64,000 nucleotides of DNA from contig OX352322.1 in NCBI GenBank assembly GCA_947090765.1, forward strand, positions 508,501 through 572,500. Reading direction: 5' to 3'. Source of the DNA: Pseudomonas sp. MM223 (GTDB lineage: Bacteria; Pseudomonadota; Gammaproteobacteria; Pseudomonadales; Pseudomonadaceae). The position numbers and the translations under genes are program-made. This document shows positions 28,736 through 40,973 of the stretch, in pieces. Every line of letters begins with the position of its first letter. Position 1 is the first letter of the stretch. The notes beneath the pieces are model-generated. The model did no database searches. It had not been told where the DNA came from and worked only from the letters and a program-made list of their open reading frames with translations.

Positions 28736-29720
28736 GGTCGGTTCTCGGCCATCTGGTAGGCGGTTTCCAGCGCGACGCGCAGGCTGCCGGTGTCGACGTT
28801 GCCGGTGCCGGCGAGGTCCAGGGCGGTGCCGTGGTCGACCGACGTGCGGATGATCGGCAGGCCCAGGGTCACGTTGACTGCAGCGCCGAAGCCCTTGTAC
28901 TTGAGTACAGGCAGGCCTTGGTCGTGGTACATCGCCAGCACCGCGTCGCAGTGCTCCAGATATTTGGGGGTAAACAGGGTATCGGCCGGCAACGGCCCGC
29001 GCAGGTCCATGCCTTCGGTGCGTAGGCGGGCCAGGGTCGGCTCGATGATGTCGATTTCTTCGCGGCCAAGGTGGCCGCCCTCGCCCGCGTGCGGGTTGAG
29101 GCCACATACCAGTATGCGCGGGTTGGCAATGCCGAACTTGTCGCGCATGTCGGCATGCAGGATACGGGTTACACGTTCAATGCGCTCGGCAGTGATGGCG
29201 TCGGCGATATCACGCAACGGCAGGTGCGTGGTCACCAGGGCCACACGCAGGCCGCGGGTAGCCAGCATCATTACCACTTGCGCGGTGTGGGTCAGCTCGG
29301 CAAGAAACTCGGTATGCCCAGAGAAGGCGATACCGCTTTCGTTGATCACACCCTTGTGCACAGGGGCGGTGATCATCCCGGCAAAATGCCCAGCGAGGCA
29401 GCCTTGCCCGGCGCGGGTCAGGGTTTCCAGCACGAACGCCGCGTTGGCTTTGTCGAGCTGGCCTGCCACTACCGGGGCTGCAAGAGGGGTATCCCATACA
29501 TACAGGCTGCCGCGGGGGCCGGTTGGTCGGGCCATTGGCCCGGGGCAACCGGCAGCAGGCTGACGGCCAGCCCCAGCTGCGTGGCCCGCTCGGCGAGCAG
29601 GTCACGGCTGGTGATGGCGATCAGGGGGTGGGGCTGGGCGTCTGCGGCAAGCAGCAGGCACAGGTCGGGGCCTATGCCGGCCGGCTCGCCGGGGGTGACG
29701 GCGAAGCGCAGGGGCTTCAC
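28732..29720 (-). pseudogene. pdxA: 4-hydroxythreonine-4-phosphate dehydrogenase pdxA, frame broken by a missing base near 29510 (probable sequence error)
   Basis: PdxA oxidises 4-phosphohydroxythreonine in vitamin B6 synthesis. The N-terminal frame (from ATG 29720, RFAVTPGEPAGIGPDLCL) runs to PDQPAPA and then into nonsense. The remaining protein ([49 protein letters not shown]) is in another frame. Restoring one G in CCCGCGGCAGCC gives PAPAGSLYVWD. The total of 989 bp is one base short of 329 codons plus stop. The metal and substrate residues in both parts look intact. It lies between surA and rsmA as usual, overlapping rsmA by 4 bp and the end of surA by 4 bp. Confidence 0.92.
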
Positions 29721-31035
29721 TGGGCGGCCTGGTCAGCGCCAGGCAGCTTGATTTCAACGTAGGCTTCGTCGCGAATCTGGCGCAGCCAGGTTTGCAGCTC
29801 TTCGTCGTACTTGCGGTTGCGCAGGACGCTTTGGGCCTGTTGCTCACGTGCCTGTTCGGTGCTGTCGGTGGCGCGGCGGCCCAGCACTTCCAGAACGTGC
29901 CAGCCGTACTGGGTCTTGAACGGTTTGGTCACGACGCCTTGTTGGGCGTTGGCCATCTGTTCGCGGAATTCCGGTACCAGGCTGTTCGGGTCTACCCAGT
30001 TGAGGTCGCCGCCGTTAAGCGCCGAACCTGGGTCTTCCGAGAAGCTCTTCGCCAACTCGCCGAAGTCTTCGCCGTTCTTGATACGGTCGTACAGGCGCTC
30101 GGCCAGTTGCTCGGTGGCCGCTTCGCTGCGGATTTCACTTGGCTTGATCAGGATGTGGCGTACATGCACTTCGTCACGCAGCACGTTCTCGCTGCCACCG
30201 CGCTTCTCCTCAAGCTTGAGGATGATGAAGCCGTTGGGGATGCGAATAGGCTGGGTAATTTCACCCACCGGCATGCTGCTGAGCATCTTGGCGAAGTCTG
30301 GTGGCAGCTGGCCGGCTTTACGCCAGCCCATCTCGCCGCCTTCCAGGGCATTCTCGCTGGCGGAACGGGCAATGGCCATCTGGCCGAAGTCCGCGCCTTG
30401 CTTGAGCTGCTGGTACACATCACCCACCTGGCGCGCAGCCTTCTGGATATCGTCCGGCTGGCTGCTTCCGGGGTAGGGATGAGGATGTTGGCCAAGCGGT
30501 ACTCTTCCGACATCTGCATCTTGCCCATGTCGGAGTTGAGGAAGTTCTTCACTTCCTGCTCCGACACCTGGATGCGTTCGGCTACGCGGCGCTGACGCAC
30601 GCGGCTGATGATCATCTCGCGCTTGACCTGCTCGCGAGCGTCGTCGAACGACAGGCCGTCGTGGGCCAGGGCGGCGCGGAACTGGTCCAGCGACATGCCA
30701 TTGCGCTGGGCAATGGTGCCGATGGCCTGGTTCAGCTCTTCGTCGGTAATGCGGATGCCGGAACGCTCGCCGATCTGCAGCTGCAGGTTCTCGACGATCA
30801 GGCGTTCCAGTACCTGCTGTTCCAGGGCACCGCTCGGCGGCACGCCGCCGCCGCGCTTGGCGATGGTTTGCTGCACCTCGTGGACGCGCTGGTCCAGCTG
30901 GCTTTGCATGACCACGTCGTTGTCGACGATGGCCACCACGCGGTCAAGAGGTTGTACCGCGGCATGCACCGCGCCACTCAGCAAAGCGGCGCCCAGCAAC
31001 ACTGGGCGCAGTCGATCAATAAGCTTGGTCTTCAC
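29717..31035 (-). pseudogene. surA: Periplasmic chaperone/PPIase surA, frame broken by a missing base near 30456 (probable sequence error)
   Basis: SurA escorts outer-membrane proteins through the periplasm. The first frame starts at GTG 31035 (signal peptide [20 protein letters not shown], then AVHAA) and covers the SurA N-domain to LIPTPEAAS. The second frame (GDVYQQLKQGADFGQMAIAR onward) carries two parvulin domains (EGGEMGWRKAGQLP, NGGDLNWVDPNSLVPEF) and the C-terminus. Restoring one C in GCCAGCCGGAC gives EAASPDDIQKAARQVGDVY. The span of 1319 bp is one base short of 439 codons plus stop. The GTG overlaps the end of lptD, as is typical for lptD-surA. Confidence 0.92.
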
Positions 31036-33850
31036 GTTCACGGTAACCTTGAATGCCTTGGTCGAGGAAAGATTCGACCTTGTTGCCAACTACGCCACCG
31101 AGGCCTTTCAGAACGATCTGAAGGAAGATACCGTGGTCGCCTTTTTCGTTCTGCGGAAGTGCCTGGCTGAAGTCGTCGTAATCGATCCAGTAGCGGTTGA
31201 TCAGGCGCAGCTTCCAGCAGCAGTTGTCGTACTCGAAACCGCCCATGGCTTCCAGGGTGCGGTTGCGGTTGTAGTCATGCTGCCAGCGAGCGATGACGCT
31301 CCACTGTGGGACGATCGGCCAGATGACCGAGAAGTCATGCTGCTGGATCTTGTAGTAGTCCTTCACATAGTTAGCGCTGCCTGGGGTGCCGTAGTCGCCG
31401 CCGCCCACTTTCCAGGTACCGGTCGTGGAGTCGTAGGCGATGGTGTCGTTGCGGTAGCGATAACCGAGGTTGACCACCTTGTTCGGGTTGTCTTCAGGCT
31501 GGTAGTGGAACATCGCGCTGCCCGAACGTGGGCTGCGGGTGTCCGGGTCCCAGTTGTAGGTGGAATTGAAGCGCCAGTCACGGTTGAAGTAGTAGTTGTA
31601 CAACAGCGCGTACGGCGATACGTCAGACTGCGAGTCGGCGCGGGTGCGGTAGTCGATACCCGGCAGCTGGACTTTGCGATCCTTGAAGTAATACGCCTGA
31701 CCGATGCTGAAATTCTGGCGTTCGAAGCCATTTTCTTCGATCCAGCGGGTTGTCACGCCCAGCGACAGCTTGTTCTCGTCTCCGATTCGGTCGGTACCGC
31801 TGAACCGGTTTTCACGGAACAGCGAGTCGTAGCTGAACAGTGTTTCGCCTGAATCGAACAGCGGAATATCCACTTGGTCTTTGTACGGAACGTTGAGATA
31901 GAACAGGCGCGGTTCGAGCGTCTGTTTATAGTTTGTGCCGAACAAGGATGTGTTGCGATCGAAGTACAGGCCGCTGTCGACGCTGAAGATCGGTACGTCG
32001 CGGTTCTGATTGCTCTTGAAGTCGCCATAAAGATCGATACGACCAGGGTTGTCGATCAGGTCTTGCTTGCCTTTGCTGTCCAGATCGAGGTCGTAATGGG
32101 TGTACATGTACTTCAGCTTTGGCGTAATGAAACCATAGCTGGCTTGCATTGGCAGGCTGATAGATGGTGCGACGTTCAGGCGTGTGCCGTTGGATCGGGC
32201 AACGCCAAAGATGTTCTGGTCAAGGCGGCGTCCGCCCAGCACTTCACCGGTTACGGGATCAACTACAACCCCGGCAGTCCTGTCCGGATTGCCATCCTCG
32301 TCAAACACCAAGTCGTTTTTGAGGTCTCGGTCGAAGCGAACAGCTTCAGTTTCGTAGCCTAGGTTCAAACCACCTGGTTCAAACGGCAACTTACCGTTGA
32401 ACGTGATTTGCGGAAGGCGATCATACGGGGTGATCCTCGAGATGGTCGCCATCTCGTAGGCATGCACGTTCAACCGCGCGGTGTAGCTGTCGCCACGGTA
32501 GGTCAGTGCACCTTTCTGGTTAAGCAAGTCACGGCTTTCAACGCCGATCTGGTCGGACTCCAGGTCCTGGAAGTAGAACGGGTCGCTGATGTCGGTGTAG
32601 TCCACCTCGGCCATCAGGCGCTCGTCCAGGCCGCCCTTGTGCTGCCAGTTGACCATCCAGCGCTGATCTTTGTAGTCAGTCTGGTCTTTGCGGTCGTCGT
32701 TCTTGTCGTTCAGGTAACCACCACCGAACTGACCTTCGCTCGAAGGTGTCAGGTAGCGGAACTCGCCTTCCATCAGCAGGCCGCGCTTGGCCATGAAGCG
32801 CGGGTACAACGTGGCGTCGTAGTTCGGTGCCAGGTTGAAGTAGTACGGCGTGACCAGCGTGAAGCCGCTGTCGCTGCTGGTGCTGAACGATGGCGGCAGG
32901 AAACCGGACTGGCGACGGTCGTCGATCGGGAAGTAGATGTACGGTGTGTAGAACACCGGGAAATCCTTGACCCGCAGCGTAACGTTGGTCGCGGTACCGA
33001 AACCGGTGGCCGGGTTCAGGGTGATGTTGTTGCCCTTCAGCTGCCAGGCGTTGCTGCCCGGTTCGCAGGTGGTGTACGTACCGTCCTTGAGGCGGATGAT
33101 GGCGTTTTCACCACGCTTGGCATACAGGGCACTGCCGCGGATGTGCGACTTGTGCATCACGTATTCGGCGTTGTCGACCTGGGCTTCGCCCGTGTCGAGC
33201 TGAATTTGTGCCTCGTCACCGACCACCAGCGAACCGTTGTCACGGATCTTGACGTTGCCCTTGAGCTCGCCACGGTTTTCGGTCTGGTAGAGGTTGGCCT
33301 CGTCGGCTTCGGCCTGCATGCTGCCCTGGCGCATCACCACGTCACCGGCGAGGGTAGCAATCTGCTGCTCCTGCTGGTACTTGGACACCTTGGCGTTGAT
33401 GTAGGTCGGCGACTCGTCCTTCGGCGTGGTGTCGGCCATGCCCGGGCGGGTTGGCTCGACGTACGCGCCACCGCAGTACGGGCCGGTTTCGGCCAGCTGC
33501 GCGGCAGTCAGTTTTTCACGCGGTACCCAGTCCAGGTGGCTGTAGTCTTCGCTGCGCGACTTCAGGCCACGGCCCTTGGCTTCGGTGACCAGCATCGGCC
33601 GGTCTGCGGTTTCGGCTTCGCTCGCGGCTTCTGTGCCGGAGCTGACGGCCGCACCCTCGTGCACCGGGCGCGGCGGCAGGTTGTTGACTGGCGCTTTGGG
33701 CTTGCAGTCCCAACCACCGGAGGCGGACACTTGGCAGTCGAACTGTTCGGCTGCCACTACGTATGAGGTGGCCAGAGGTTGCAGGGCCAGCAGACCGCCG
33801 GTTACCAGCAACGGAAACTTTCTACGAAACGCGGGGGATTTCAATGCCAT
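31016..33850 (-). CDS. lptD: LPS-assembly outer-membrane protein LptD
   Basis: A 944-residue outer-membrane barrel that, with LptE, inserts lipopolysaccharide into the outer leaflet. It has a signal peptide (about 1-34), cysteines C39 and C49 ([16 protein letters not shown]), an OstA-like periplasmic jellyroll domain (about 150-300) and a large beta-barrel. A late adjacent Cys pair ([10 protein letters not shown]) is the partner for the essential disulfides. ATG 33850 begins [19 protein letters not shown]; a longer frame to 34057 overlaps amgK and is rejected. It is divergent from amgK and overlaps surA. Complete and unbroken. Confidence 0.97.
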   Translation of the reverse strand: MALKSPAFRRKFPLLVTGGLLALQPLATSYVVAAEQFDCQVSASGGWDCKPKAPVNNLPPRPVHEGAAVSSGTEAASEAETADRPMLVTEAKGRGLKSRSEDYSHLDWVPREKLTAAQLAETGPYCGGAYVEPTRPGMADTTPKDESPTYINAKVSKYQQEQQIATLAGDVVMRQGSMQAEADEANLYQTENRGELKGNVKIRDNGSLVVGDEAQIQLDTGEAQVDNAEYVMHKSHIRGSALYAKRGENAIIRLKDGTYTTCEPGSNAWQLKGNNITLNPATGFGTATNVTLRVKDFPVFYTPYIYFPIDDRRQSGFLPPSFSTSSDSGFTLVTPYYFNLAPNYDATLYPRFMAKRGLLMEGEFRYLTPSSEGQFGGGYLNDKNDDRKDQTDYKDQRWMVNWQHKGGLDERLMAEVDYTDISDPFYFQDLESDQIGVESRDLLNQKGALTYRGDSYTARLNVHAYEMATISRITPYDRLPQITFNGKLPFEPGGLNLGYETEAVRFDRDLKNDLVFDEDGNPDRTAGVVVDPVTGEVLGGRRLDQNIFGVARSNGTRLNVAPSISLPMQASYGFITPKLKYMYTHYDLDLDSKGKQDLIDNPGRIDLYGDFKSNQNRDVPIFSVDSGLYFDRNTSLFGTNYKQTLEPRLFYLNVPYKDQVDIPLFDSGETLFSYDSLFRENRFSGTDRIGDENKLSLGVTTRWIEENGFERQNFSIGQAYYFKDRKVQLPGIDYRTRADSQSDVSPYALLYNYYFNRDWRFNSTYNWDPDTRSPRSGSAMFHYQPEDNPNKVVNLGYRYRNDTIAYDSTTGTWKVGGGDYGTPGSANYVKDYYKIQQHDFSVIWPIVPQWSVIARWQHDYNRNRTLEAMGGFEYDNCCWKLRLINRYWIDYDDFSQALPQNEKGDHGIFLQIVLKGLGGVVGNKVESFLDQGIQGYREREDQAY

Positions 33851-33980
33851 CTTATTAGTCCGGGCTTCCTGCGTGCCATCTGCCCGCGTGTGGGGCCGCA
33901 CGCCTCTCGATGGTCTGAAAAAGATGCTGGATAATAAAGCATGACCCGCTTGACGGCTAGGGCCGTCGGAGACCCTTGTA

Positions 33981-35668
<1,688 letters not shown>

Positions 35669-35669
35669 C

Positions 35670-36437
35670 ATGTGGTGGCCAGGCACGGTGATTGGTGTGG
35701 GCGCCGGTTTTGCTGTTGCCAGCATACCGGGTGCCTTGCTCGGTGGGTTGCTTGGGCAGGCCATGGACCGCCGCCTGCGCTTGCAAGGCTGGGAAGACAT
35801 GCGCGAACGCCTGGGCGGTCGCTCGGCCTTGCGCGACGATGAGTTGCTGTTCGTGATGCTCGGGCGCCTGGCCAAGTGCGATGGCCGGGTGGCCGAGCAG
35901 CATATCCGGCAAGCACGTCAGGAGATGGTGCGCCTGGACCTGGCCGACGCGGCCCGGCTGCGCGCGATAGCCGCGTTTAACCGCGGTAAGGCGGGCAAGG
36001 ACCGGTTGGGTAGCCATTTGCGCCGCATTCGCCAGCAACCGCATGCGGCGGAAGGCACCCTGCGCGCCTGTTGGCGCATGGTGTGGGCCGACGGCAAGAT
36101 GGGCAACAAGGAACGTGAGCTGCTGCTGGACTGGGGGCAGAAGCTGGGCCTGAGCCGGCGGCAGGTGCAGGCGATGTCGCTGGAGTACGAGCCGCGCAAG
36201 GTGGCCGGAACGGAAGGGGTGGCCATGACCTATGCCGCGGCGTTGCGTTTGCTGGCGGTTGAGGCGGACACCGATACCGACAAGGTCAAGCAGGCCTATC
36301 GCCGGCTGGTCAGCCGTCATCACCCGGACAAGCTGGCGGGTACCGGTGCGAGCGAGGCGCAGGTACGTGAGGCCACCGAGCGGACCCGTGAGTTGCACCA
36401 GGCTTATGCCATGATCCGCAAGCGGCGGGGCCTCTGA
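35670..36437 (+). CDS. djlA: DjlA-like membrane-anchored J-domain protein
   Basis: A 255-residue DnaK co-chaperone-like protein. It starts with a glycine-rich membrane anchor (about 1-26, TVIGVGAGFAVASIPGALLG), then a TerB-like helical domain (about 50-165) and ends with a J domain whose HPD motif (SRHHPDKL) is near residue 217. DjlA-type proteins stimulate DnaK at the inner membrane. ATG at 35670 is chosen because it starts at the anchor, immediately after the murU stop; an in-frame start at 35652 lies inside murU. Confidence 0.92.
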   Translation: MWWPGTVIGVGAGFAVASIPGALLGGLLGQAMDRRLRLQGWEDMRERLGGRSALRDDELLFVMLGRLAKCDGRVAEQHIRQARQEMVRLDLADAARLRAIAAFNRGKAGKDRLGSHLRRIRQQPHAAEGTLRACWRMVWADGKMGNKERELLLDWGQKLGLSRRQVQAMSLEYEPRKVAGTEGVAMTYAAALRLLAVEADTDTDKVKQAYRRLVSRHHPDKLAGTGASEAQVREATERTRELHQAYAMIRKRRGL

Positions 36438-36535
36438 TGGCCCCATCGCCGGCAAGCCAGCTCCCACAGGTAATACACAGGTCCTGAGGTTTGCGGGACA
36501 CCTGTGGGCGCTGGCTTGCCGGCGATAGGGCCGTC
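36438..36535. repeat. REP-type inverted pair
   Basis: GGCCCCATCGCCGGCAAGCC (from 36440) and its near complement GGCTTGCCGGCGATAGGGCC (near 36512-36531) face each other, each next to a CTCCCACAGG or CCTGTGGG block. It separates djlA from the convergent DUF3530 gene and may stop transcription both ways. Confidence 0.75.
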
Positions 36536-36545
36536 ATGGCGAGCC

Positions 36546-37544
36546 TTATCCCTGCGGGCTCATCCAGCCGCGCACCCGGCGGAACAACTGCTCTTGCTCC
36601 GCAGCCTTGTTCCCTGGCATGGCAATCAACGACAACTGCCGGTACTGGCTGTCCTTTTGCCGCTTACTGGCCTGCAGGCGCTGCTCGGCCGCGTTACGGT
36701 CGCTGCTGCGGGTGGCGTAGTAGATATCGGCTGTCGGCACCTTCAAGGTCGGCGCCAGGCTTTCCAGGTCATGTTCAACCCGGGCCGGTGTCTGCGCGGC
36801 AACCATCACCAGCTTCTGTACTTGCGGGGGCTGCTTCTCGCTCAGGTAACGGGCTGCCCAATACGCGCCGCTGCCATGGCCGATCAGCACGATGCTGCGG
36901 GCGTTGTGTTGCTGGGCGAATGCCACGGCGGCATCCAGGCGGGCGAAGATGCGCTCGGCATCTGCCGGGTCGGCCTGAACGCTGGCCTGTTCGGCGTCGG
37001 TGCTTTCTGCCGCGTCGGCATCGGCTGCCGTGGCCTGGGCCACGTTAGCGTTGGCATCGGCCGGCACATCCTTGGCCGGGGCGCTTTCGCCTTTGTCTTT
37101 CGCAGGCTCGGCAGGTGGTGTGGCTTCGACCCGCGCTTGCGGGCTGTCGGCGAGCAGGTCGGGCAGGCTGACGCTCAGGCTGTGCCAGCCGACATCAGGA
37201 AATTTCTGCCGCAGTGGGCCGACTGCATTTGGCCAGTCGGCGGTTTCGCCTGCACCTGGGATGATGATGACTGCCCCTTGCGGGTCGTTGTCGTTGGCGG
37301 GTTTCCACAGGGCCAGAAAGCTGTCGGCACCGGCCTGCAAGGTCTGCTGCTCGGCCTTGGGCACCAGCCGTTCCAGCGCCTGGGCGTCTTCCTGGCTGCG
37401 CTCCAGCAAGGGCGGGCGTGGGGCCTCGGCGGCTGGAGCCTCGGTGGTGGCAGGTGGTTTTTCGGTTTCGGTAGCCAAGGCGCCGAGTGGCAGGATCGAG
37501 GCCAGGCAGCACATTGCCAGCGTCGTGCGATAAAGTGTGGACAT
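36546..37544 (-). CDS. DUF3530 family alpha/beta-hydrolase-like exported protein
   Basis: A 332-residue protein with a signal peptide (about 1-24, ending GALATE) and an alpha/beta-hydrolase-like core. GAVIIIPGAGETADWPNAVG (about 90-110) is the oxyanion region and IVLIGHGSGAYWAARYL (about 237-253) a nucleophile-elbow-like GHGSG. Between them lies an Ala/Asp/Glu/Pro-rich low-complexity stretch (about 145-205). Function is not established for this family. It is convergent with djlA across a REP repeat and divergent from the sensor kinase. Confidence 0.85.
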   Translation of the reverse strand: MSTLYRTTLAMCCLASILPLGALATETEKPPATTEAPAAEAPRPPLLERSQEDAQALERLVPKAEQQTLQAGADSFLALWKPANDNDPQGAVIIIPGAGETADWPNAVGPLRQKFPDVGWHSLSVSLPDLLADSPQARVEATPPAEPAKDKGESAPAKDVPADANANVAQATAADADAAESTDAEQASVQADPADAERIFARLDAAVAFAQQHNARSIVLIGHGSGAYWAARYLSEKQPPQVQKLVMVAAQTPARVEHDLESLAPTLKVPTADIYYATRSSDRNAAEQRLQASKRQKDSQYRQLSLIAMPGNKAAEQEQLFRRVRGWMSPQG

Positions 37545-37639
37545 GAGTCAACCCAGGGCCAGAATGATACCGGCAGCCTAATAGTATTTGCCCGTGGCGG
37601 CCATGCTGCATGGCCGCCTTTGCCAAGACGAGCGTGTAG

Positions 37640-40027
37640 ATGAAGCGAGTGCGTCGCCTGTTGGTTATCGGCTGCTTGTTGCTGCCCTTGATTGCATTGG
37701 CCAGGCCCGAGGTGGTGCCCACCGTTACCCTGGAGCCCGCGCAGCAACAGTGGCTGGATACCCACCGCAGCCTGCGCGTCGGCCTGGTACTGCAGGCCCC
37801 CTACGCCCAGTTTGACCGGCGCCTGCAGCAACTGTACGGGGCCAACGTAGAACTGGTGAACAGCCTGGCGCAGGCACTGCGCCTAGACCTTACCTGGCGC
37901 AACTTCAGCGACCAGGCCAGCCTTGAACACGCCCTGCTGGCCGGGGAAATCGACTTTGCCCCGGGCCTTACCCAAACCCCGGCCAGCCTGCGCCTGTGGT
38001 TGTTCAGCGACCCGTACATGCGCGTACCGCAACTGGTGGTGGGGCCGCGCACCGGGGCCATGGCCGTGGAGCTGGAAAAGCTTGAAGCCGAGCAGCGGGT
38101 GGCGGTGCGCATGCCCAGCCAGCTGGCGGATTACTTGCGCGGCAACTACGGCAACCTCAACCTGCAAGGGGTGCCCAACGAGCGGGAGGCCTTGCAGCTG
38201 GTGGTAGGTGGCCAGGCGAGTTTCGCGGTGCTGGATGAAGCCCAGCTCAGCCGCCTGTCGCGTGAAAGCGAGTTCAGTGACCTGGCGGTGGTCGGCGATA
38301 TCGGCCTGCCGCAGTTGCTGCGTATCGGGTCGCGACGCGACTGGCCGCTGCTGGCCGATGTGCTCGAACGCGGGTTGCAGGCGCTGCCGGCCAAGGAACT
38401 GGAGCAACTCCACCAGCGTTGGTTGCAGCCTAAGTACCCACGCCTGAGCGAGTCGCCTGGCTTCTGGCAGAACCTGGCCTTGCTGTTTGGTATGTTGCTG
38501 TTGTGTGCCTTGGCTACCCTGGTGTGGCAACGCCGGCAGCAGCGCCAGCTGGAACGCAGCCTGCTGACCACGCGGGAAAGCCTGGTGGAGCGGCAGGTAC
38601 GCGAAGAAGCCCTGCGCCTGAGCCAGTTCGCCATCGACCAGAGCACGGTGGGCATTCTCTGGGTCAACTGGGATAGCCACGTACGCTACGCCAATCACGC
38701 CGCCGAGCGCATGTTGGGTTATGGCGACGGCGAACTGCTGGAACGGCCGCTGAGCACCTTCGAGCCTAGCTTGACCATGGACCGCTGGCTGGAGTTGTGG
38801 AAAGGCGCACGCACCGGGGAGGGCGGCGTCGGCCAGTTCGAGGCACAGTGTCGGCGGGCCGACCACAGCCTGCTGCCGGTCGAGCTATCGCTGAGTTTTC
38901 TGCGCTTTCGCGATTCCGAATACCTGGTGGTCTATCTCGCCGATGTCACCGAGCGCCACCGCGCCCTGGCGGCACTGCGCGAAAGCGAGGCGCGGCTCAA
39001 GGGCATTGCCGGCAACGTGCCGGGGCTGGTGTTTCGCCTGGAGCGTGACCCGGCCGAGGGCGAGCTGGAATTCCCCTACATCAGTGAGGGCAGCGAGGCG
39101 TTGGTGGGGTATGCGCCTGTGGAGATCCAGCACCCACAGATGGGCCTGCGTAACCTGGTACACCCCGAAGACCGCGCCGATTACCACCGGGTCCAGGACC
39201 TGGCCTTGGCCAGTGACCAGGACTGGTCCTGGCAGGGGCGCATCCTGACCCGCCAGGGTGAACAGCGCTGGGCCGACATCAAGGCCAGCACCCGGCGCCT
39301 GGCCAACGGCCAGGTGGTGTGGGACGGTGTGGTATGGGACATCACCCAGGGCAAGCGGGCCGAGTTGGCGTTGGCGAAATCCCAGGAGCAGCTGCGCGAG
39401 CTGTCGGCCCACCTGGAGAGCGTGCGCGAGGAAGAAAAGGCCCGCATCGCCCGGGAAGTACACGATGAGCTGGGGCAGATGCTGACCGTGCTCAAGCTGG
39501 AGGTGTCGATGTGCGAGCTGGCGTTTGCCGAGCTGGACCCCGGCCTGAATGAGCGCCTGGCAAGCATGAAACGCCTGATTGCCCAGCTGTTCCAGCTGGT
39601 GCGTGATGTCGCCACTGCCTTGCGCCCGCCAATCCTCGATGCCGGCATTGCCTCGGCCATCGAATGGCAGGCACGGCGCTTCGAAGCCCGCACACAGATC
39701 CCTTGCCTGGTACAAGTGCCGGATAATCTGCCAGCATTGAGCGATGCCAAGGCCACCGGCCTGTTTCGTATCCTGCAGGAGGCGCTGACCAACGTGATGC
39801 GCCACGCCCAGGCCCACAGCGTGGAGATCGAGCTGGTGCGTGAAGAGGGGCAGTTGCGCATGACGGTCAGTGATGATGGCCAAGGTTTTTGCCGCGAGCA
39901 GACCCGGCCCACGTCATTTGGCCTGGTGGGTGTACGCGAGCGGGTGCTGATGCTGGGGGGCAGCATGGCGCTGGACAGTGAACCGGGCGAAGGCACCAGC
40001 CTGAGCGTGGCCATTCCGTTGGAGTAG
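37640..40027 (+). CDS. Hybrid-input sensor histidine kinase (NarL/UhpB class)
   Basis: A 795-residue membrane sensor kinase. Signal sequence (about 1-22), a family-3 solute-binding-like periplasmic domain (about 45-260), one transmembrane helix (about 279-300, NLALLFGMLLLCALATLVW), two PAS domains (about 325-440 and 445-575), then a HisKA_3 domain with H608 in AREVHDELGQ and an HATPase domain (ILQEALTNVMRHA, SDDGQGF, FGLVGVRERVLMLGG). It very likely phosphorylates the LuxR-type regulator encoded 10 bp downstream. The ligand is unknown; the polyamine transporter operon 300 bp on suggests, but does not prove, an amine or amino acid. Confidence 0.93.
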   Translation: MKRVRRLLVIGCLLLPLIALARPEVVPTVTLEPAQQQWLDTHRSLRVGLVLQAPYAQFDRRLQQLYGANVELVNSLAQALRLDLTWRNFSDQASLEHALLAGEIDFAPGLTQTPASLRLWLFSDPYMRVPQLVVGPRTGAMAVELEKLEAEQRVAVRMPSQLADYLRGNYGNLNLQGVPNEREALQLVVGGQASFAVLDEAQLSRLSRESEFSDLAVVGDIGLPQLLRIGSRRDWPLLADVLERGLQALPAKELEQLHQRWLQPKYPRLSESPGFWQNLALLFGMLLLCALATLVWQRRQQRQLERSLLTTRESLVERQVREEALRLSQFAIDQSTVGILWVNWDSHVRYANHAAERMLGYGDGELLERPLSTFEPSLTMDRWLELWKGARTGEGGVGQFEAQCRRADHSLLPVELSLSFLRFRDSEYLVVYLADVTERHRALAALRESEARLKGIAGNVPGLVFRLERDPAEGELEFPYISEGSEALVGYAPVEIQHPQMGLRNLVHPEDRADYHRVQDLALASDQDWSWQGRILTRQGEQRWADIKASTRRLANGQVVWDGVVWDITQGKRAELALAKSQEQLRELSAHLESVREEEKARIAREVHDELGQMLTVLKLEVSMCELAFAELDPGLNERLASMKRLIAQLFQLVRDVATALRPPILDAGIASAIEWQARRFEARTQIPCLVQVPDNLPALSDAKATGLFRILQEALTNVMRHAQAHSVEIELVREEGQLRMTVSDDGQGFCREQTRPTSFGLVGVRERVLMLGGSMALDSEPGEGTSLSVAIPLE

Positions 40028-40037
40028 GAGAGCAATC

Positions 40038-40667
40038 GTGATTCGAGTACTGGTGGCCGAAGACCACACCATTGTCCGTGAAGGCATCAAGCAATTGATT
40101 GGCCTGGCCAAGGACATGCAGGTGGTGGGGGAGGCCGGGAATGGCGAGCAGTTGCTCGACACCCTGCGCCACACGCCGTGCGAGGTGGTGCTGCTGGATA
40201 TCTCGATGCCGGGGGTGAATGGCCTGGAGGCGATCCCGCGGATACGTGCGCTGCACGATGCGCCGGCAATCCTGATGCTGTCGATGCACGATGAAGCGCA
40301 GATGGCGGCGCGGGCGCTGAAGGCCGGTGCGGCGGGTTATGCCACCAAGGACAGTGACCCGGCGCTGTTACTGACGGCGATTCGCCGGGTGGCGGGTGGC
40401 GGGCGGTATATTGACCCGTCGCTGGCCGACCGCATGGTGTTCGAAGTGGGCCTGACCGAGTCTCGGCCATTGCACACGCTGCTGTCGGAGCGGGAGTTCT
40501 CGGTGTTCGAGCGCCTGGCCCAGGGGGCAAACGTCAACGACATCGCCCAGCAGCTGGCGCTGTCGAGCAAGACCATCAGTACCCACAAGGCACGCTTGAT
40601 GCAAAAGCTGAAAGTGAACTCGTTGGCGGAGCTGGTGAAGTACGCCATGGAGCACAAGCTGGTCTGA
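40038..40667 (+). CDS. LuxR/NarL-family response regulator
   Basis: A 209-residue two-domain regulator. The receiver domain has the acidic pocket (AEDH) and phospho-acceptor D54 in VLLDISMPG. The C-terminal LuxR helix-turn-helix (LSEREFSVFERLAQGANVND and KTISTHKARLMQKLKV) spans about 145-205. It is co-transcribed with the kinase 10 bp upstream. Targets are unknown. A perfect 44-bp-arm inverted repeat follows it and separates it from potA-like gene. Confidence 0.95.
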   Translation: MIRVLVAEDHTIVREGIKQLIGLAKDMQVVGEAGNGEQLLDTLRHTPCEVVLLDISMPGVNGLEAIPRIRALHDAPAILMLSMHDEAQMAARALKAGAAGYATKDSDPALLLTAIRRVAGGGRYIDPSLADRMVFEVGLTESRPLHTLLSEREFSVFERLAQGANVNDIAQQLALSSKTISTHKARLMQKLKVNSLAELVKYAMEHKLV

Positions 40668-40698
40668 TTGCGACAAATGTCCGACCTGCACTGGCTCT

Positions 40699-40814
40699 TG
40701 TAGGAGCGGCCTTGTGCCGCGAAAGGGCTGCAAAGCAGCCCCAGCAATCTGTGCATACAGGCTGAAATTGGGGGCTGCTTTGCAGCCCTTTCGCGGCACA
40801 AGGCCGCTCCTACA
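40699..40814. repeat. Perfect long inverted repeat (REP-like), 44-45 bp arms
   Basis: The stretch starting TGTAGGAGCGGCCTTGTGCC at 40699 and running to about 40743 is exactly complementary to about 40770-40814, with a loop of about 26 bases. It lies in the 306-bp interval between the response regulator and the polyamine operon. No gene is visible there. It may terminate transcription or serve as a REP/gyrase-type site. Confidence 0.85.
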
Positions 40815-40973
40815 CCGGAATGTGTTTGTCCTGAAAGCGTCATCCTTGTAGGGCAATCCCTACAACAAATCTTCCATGCGGATGATGGCATTCTCTCAGT
40901 GCCCCCGATTTCCGGGCGCTTGCGGCTCTTCTACTCTTTTGCCTAAGCAGTCATCCAACAAGAAGGTGCAGGC

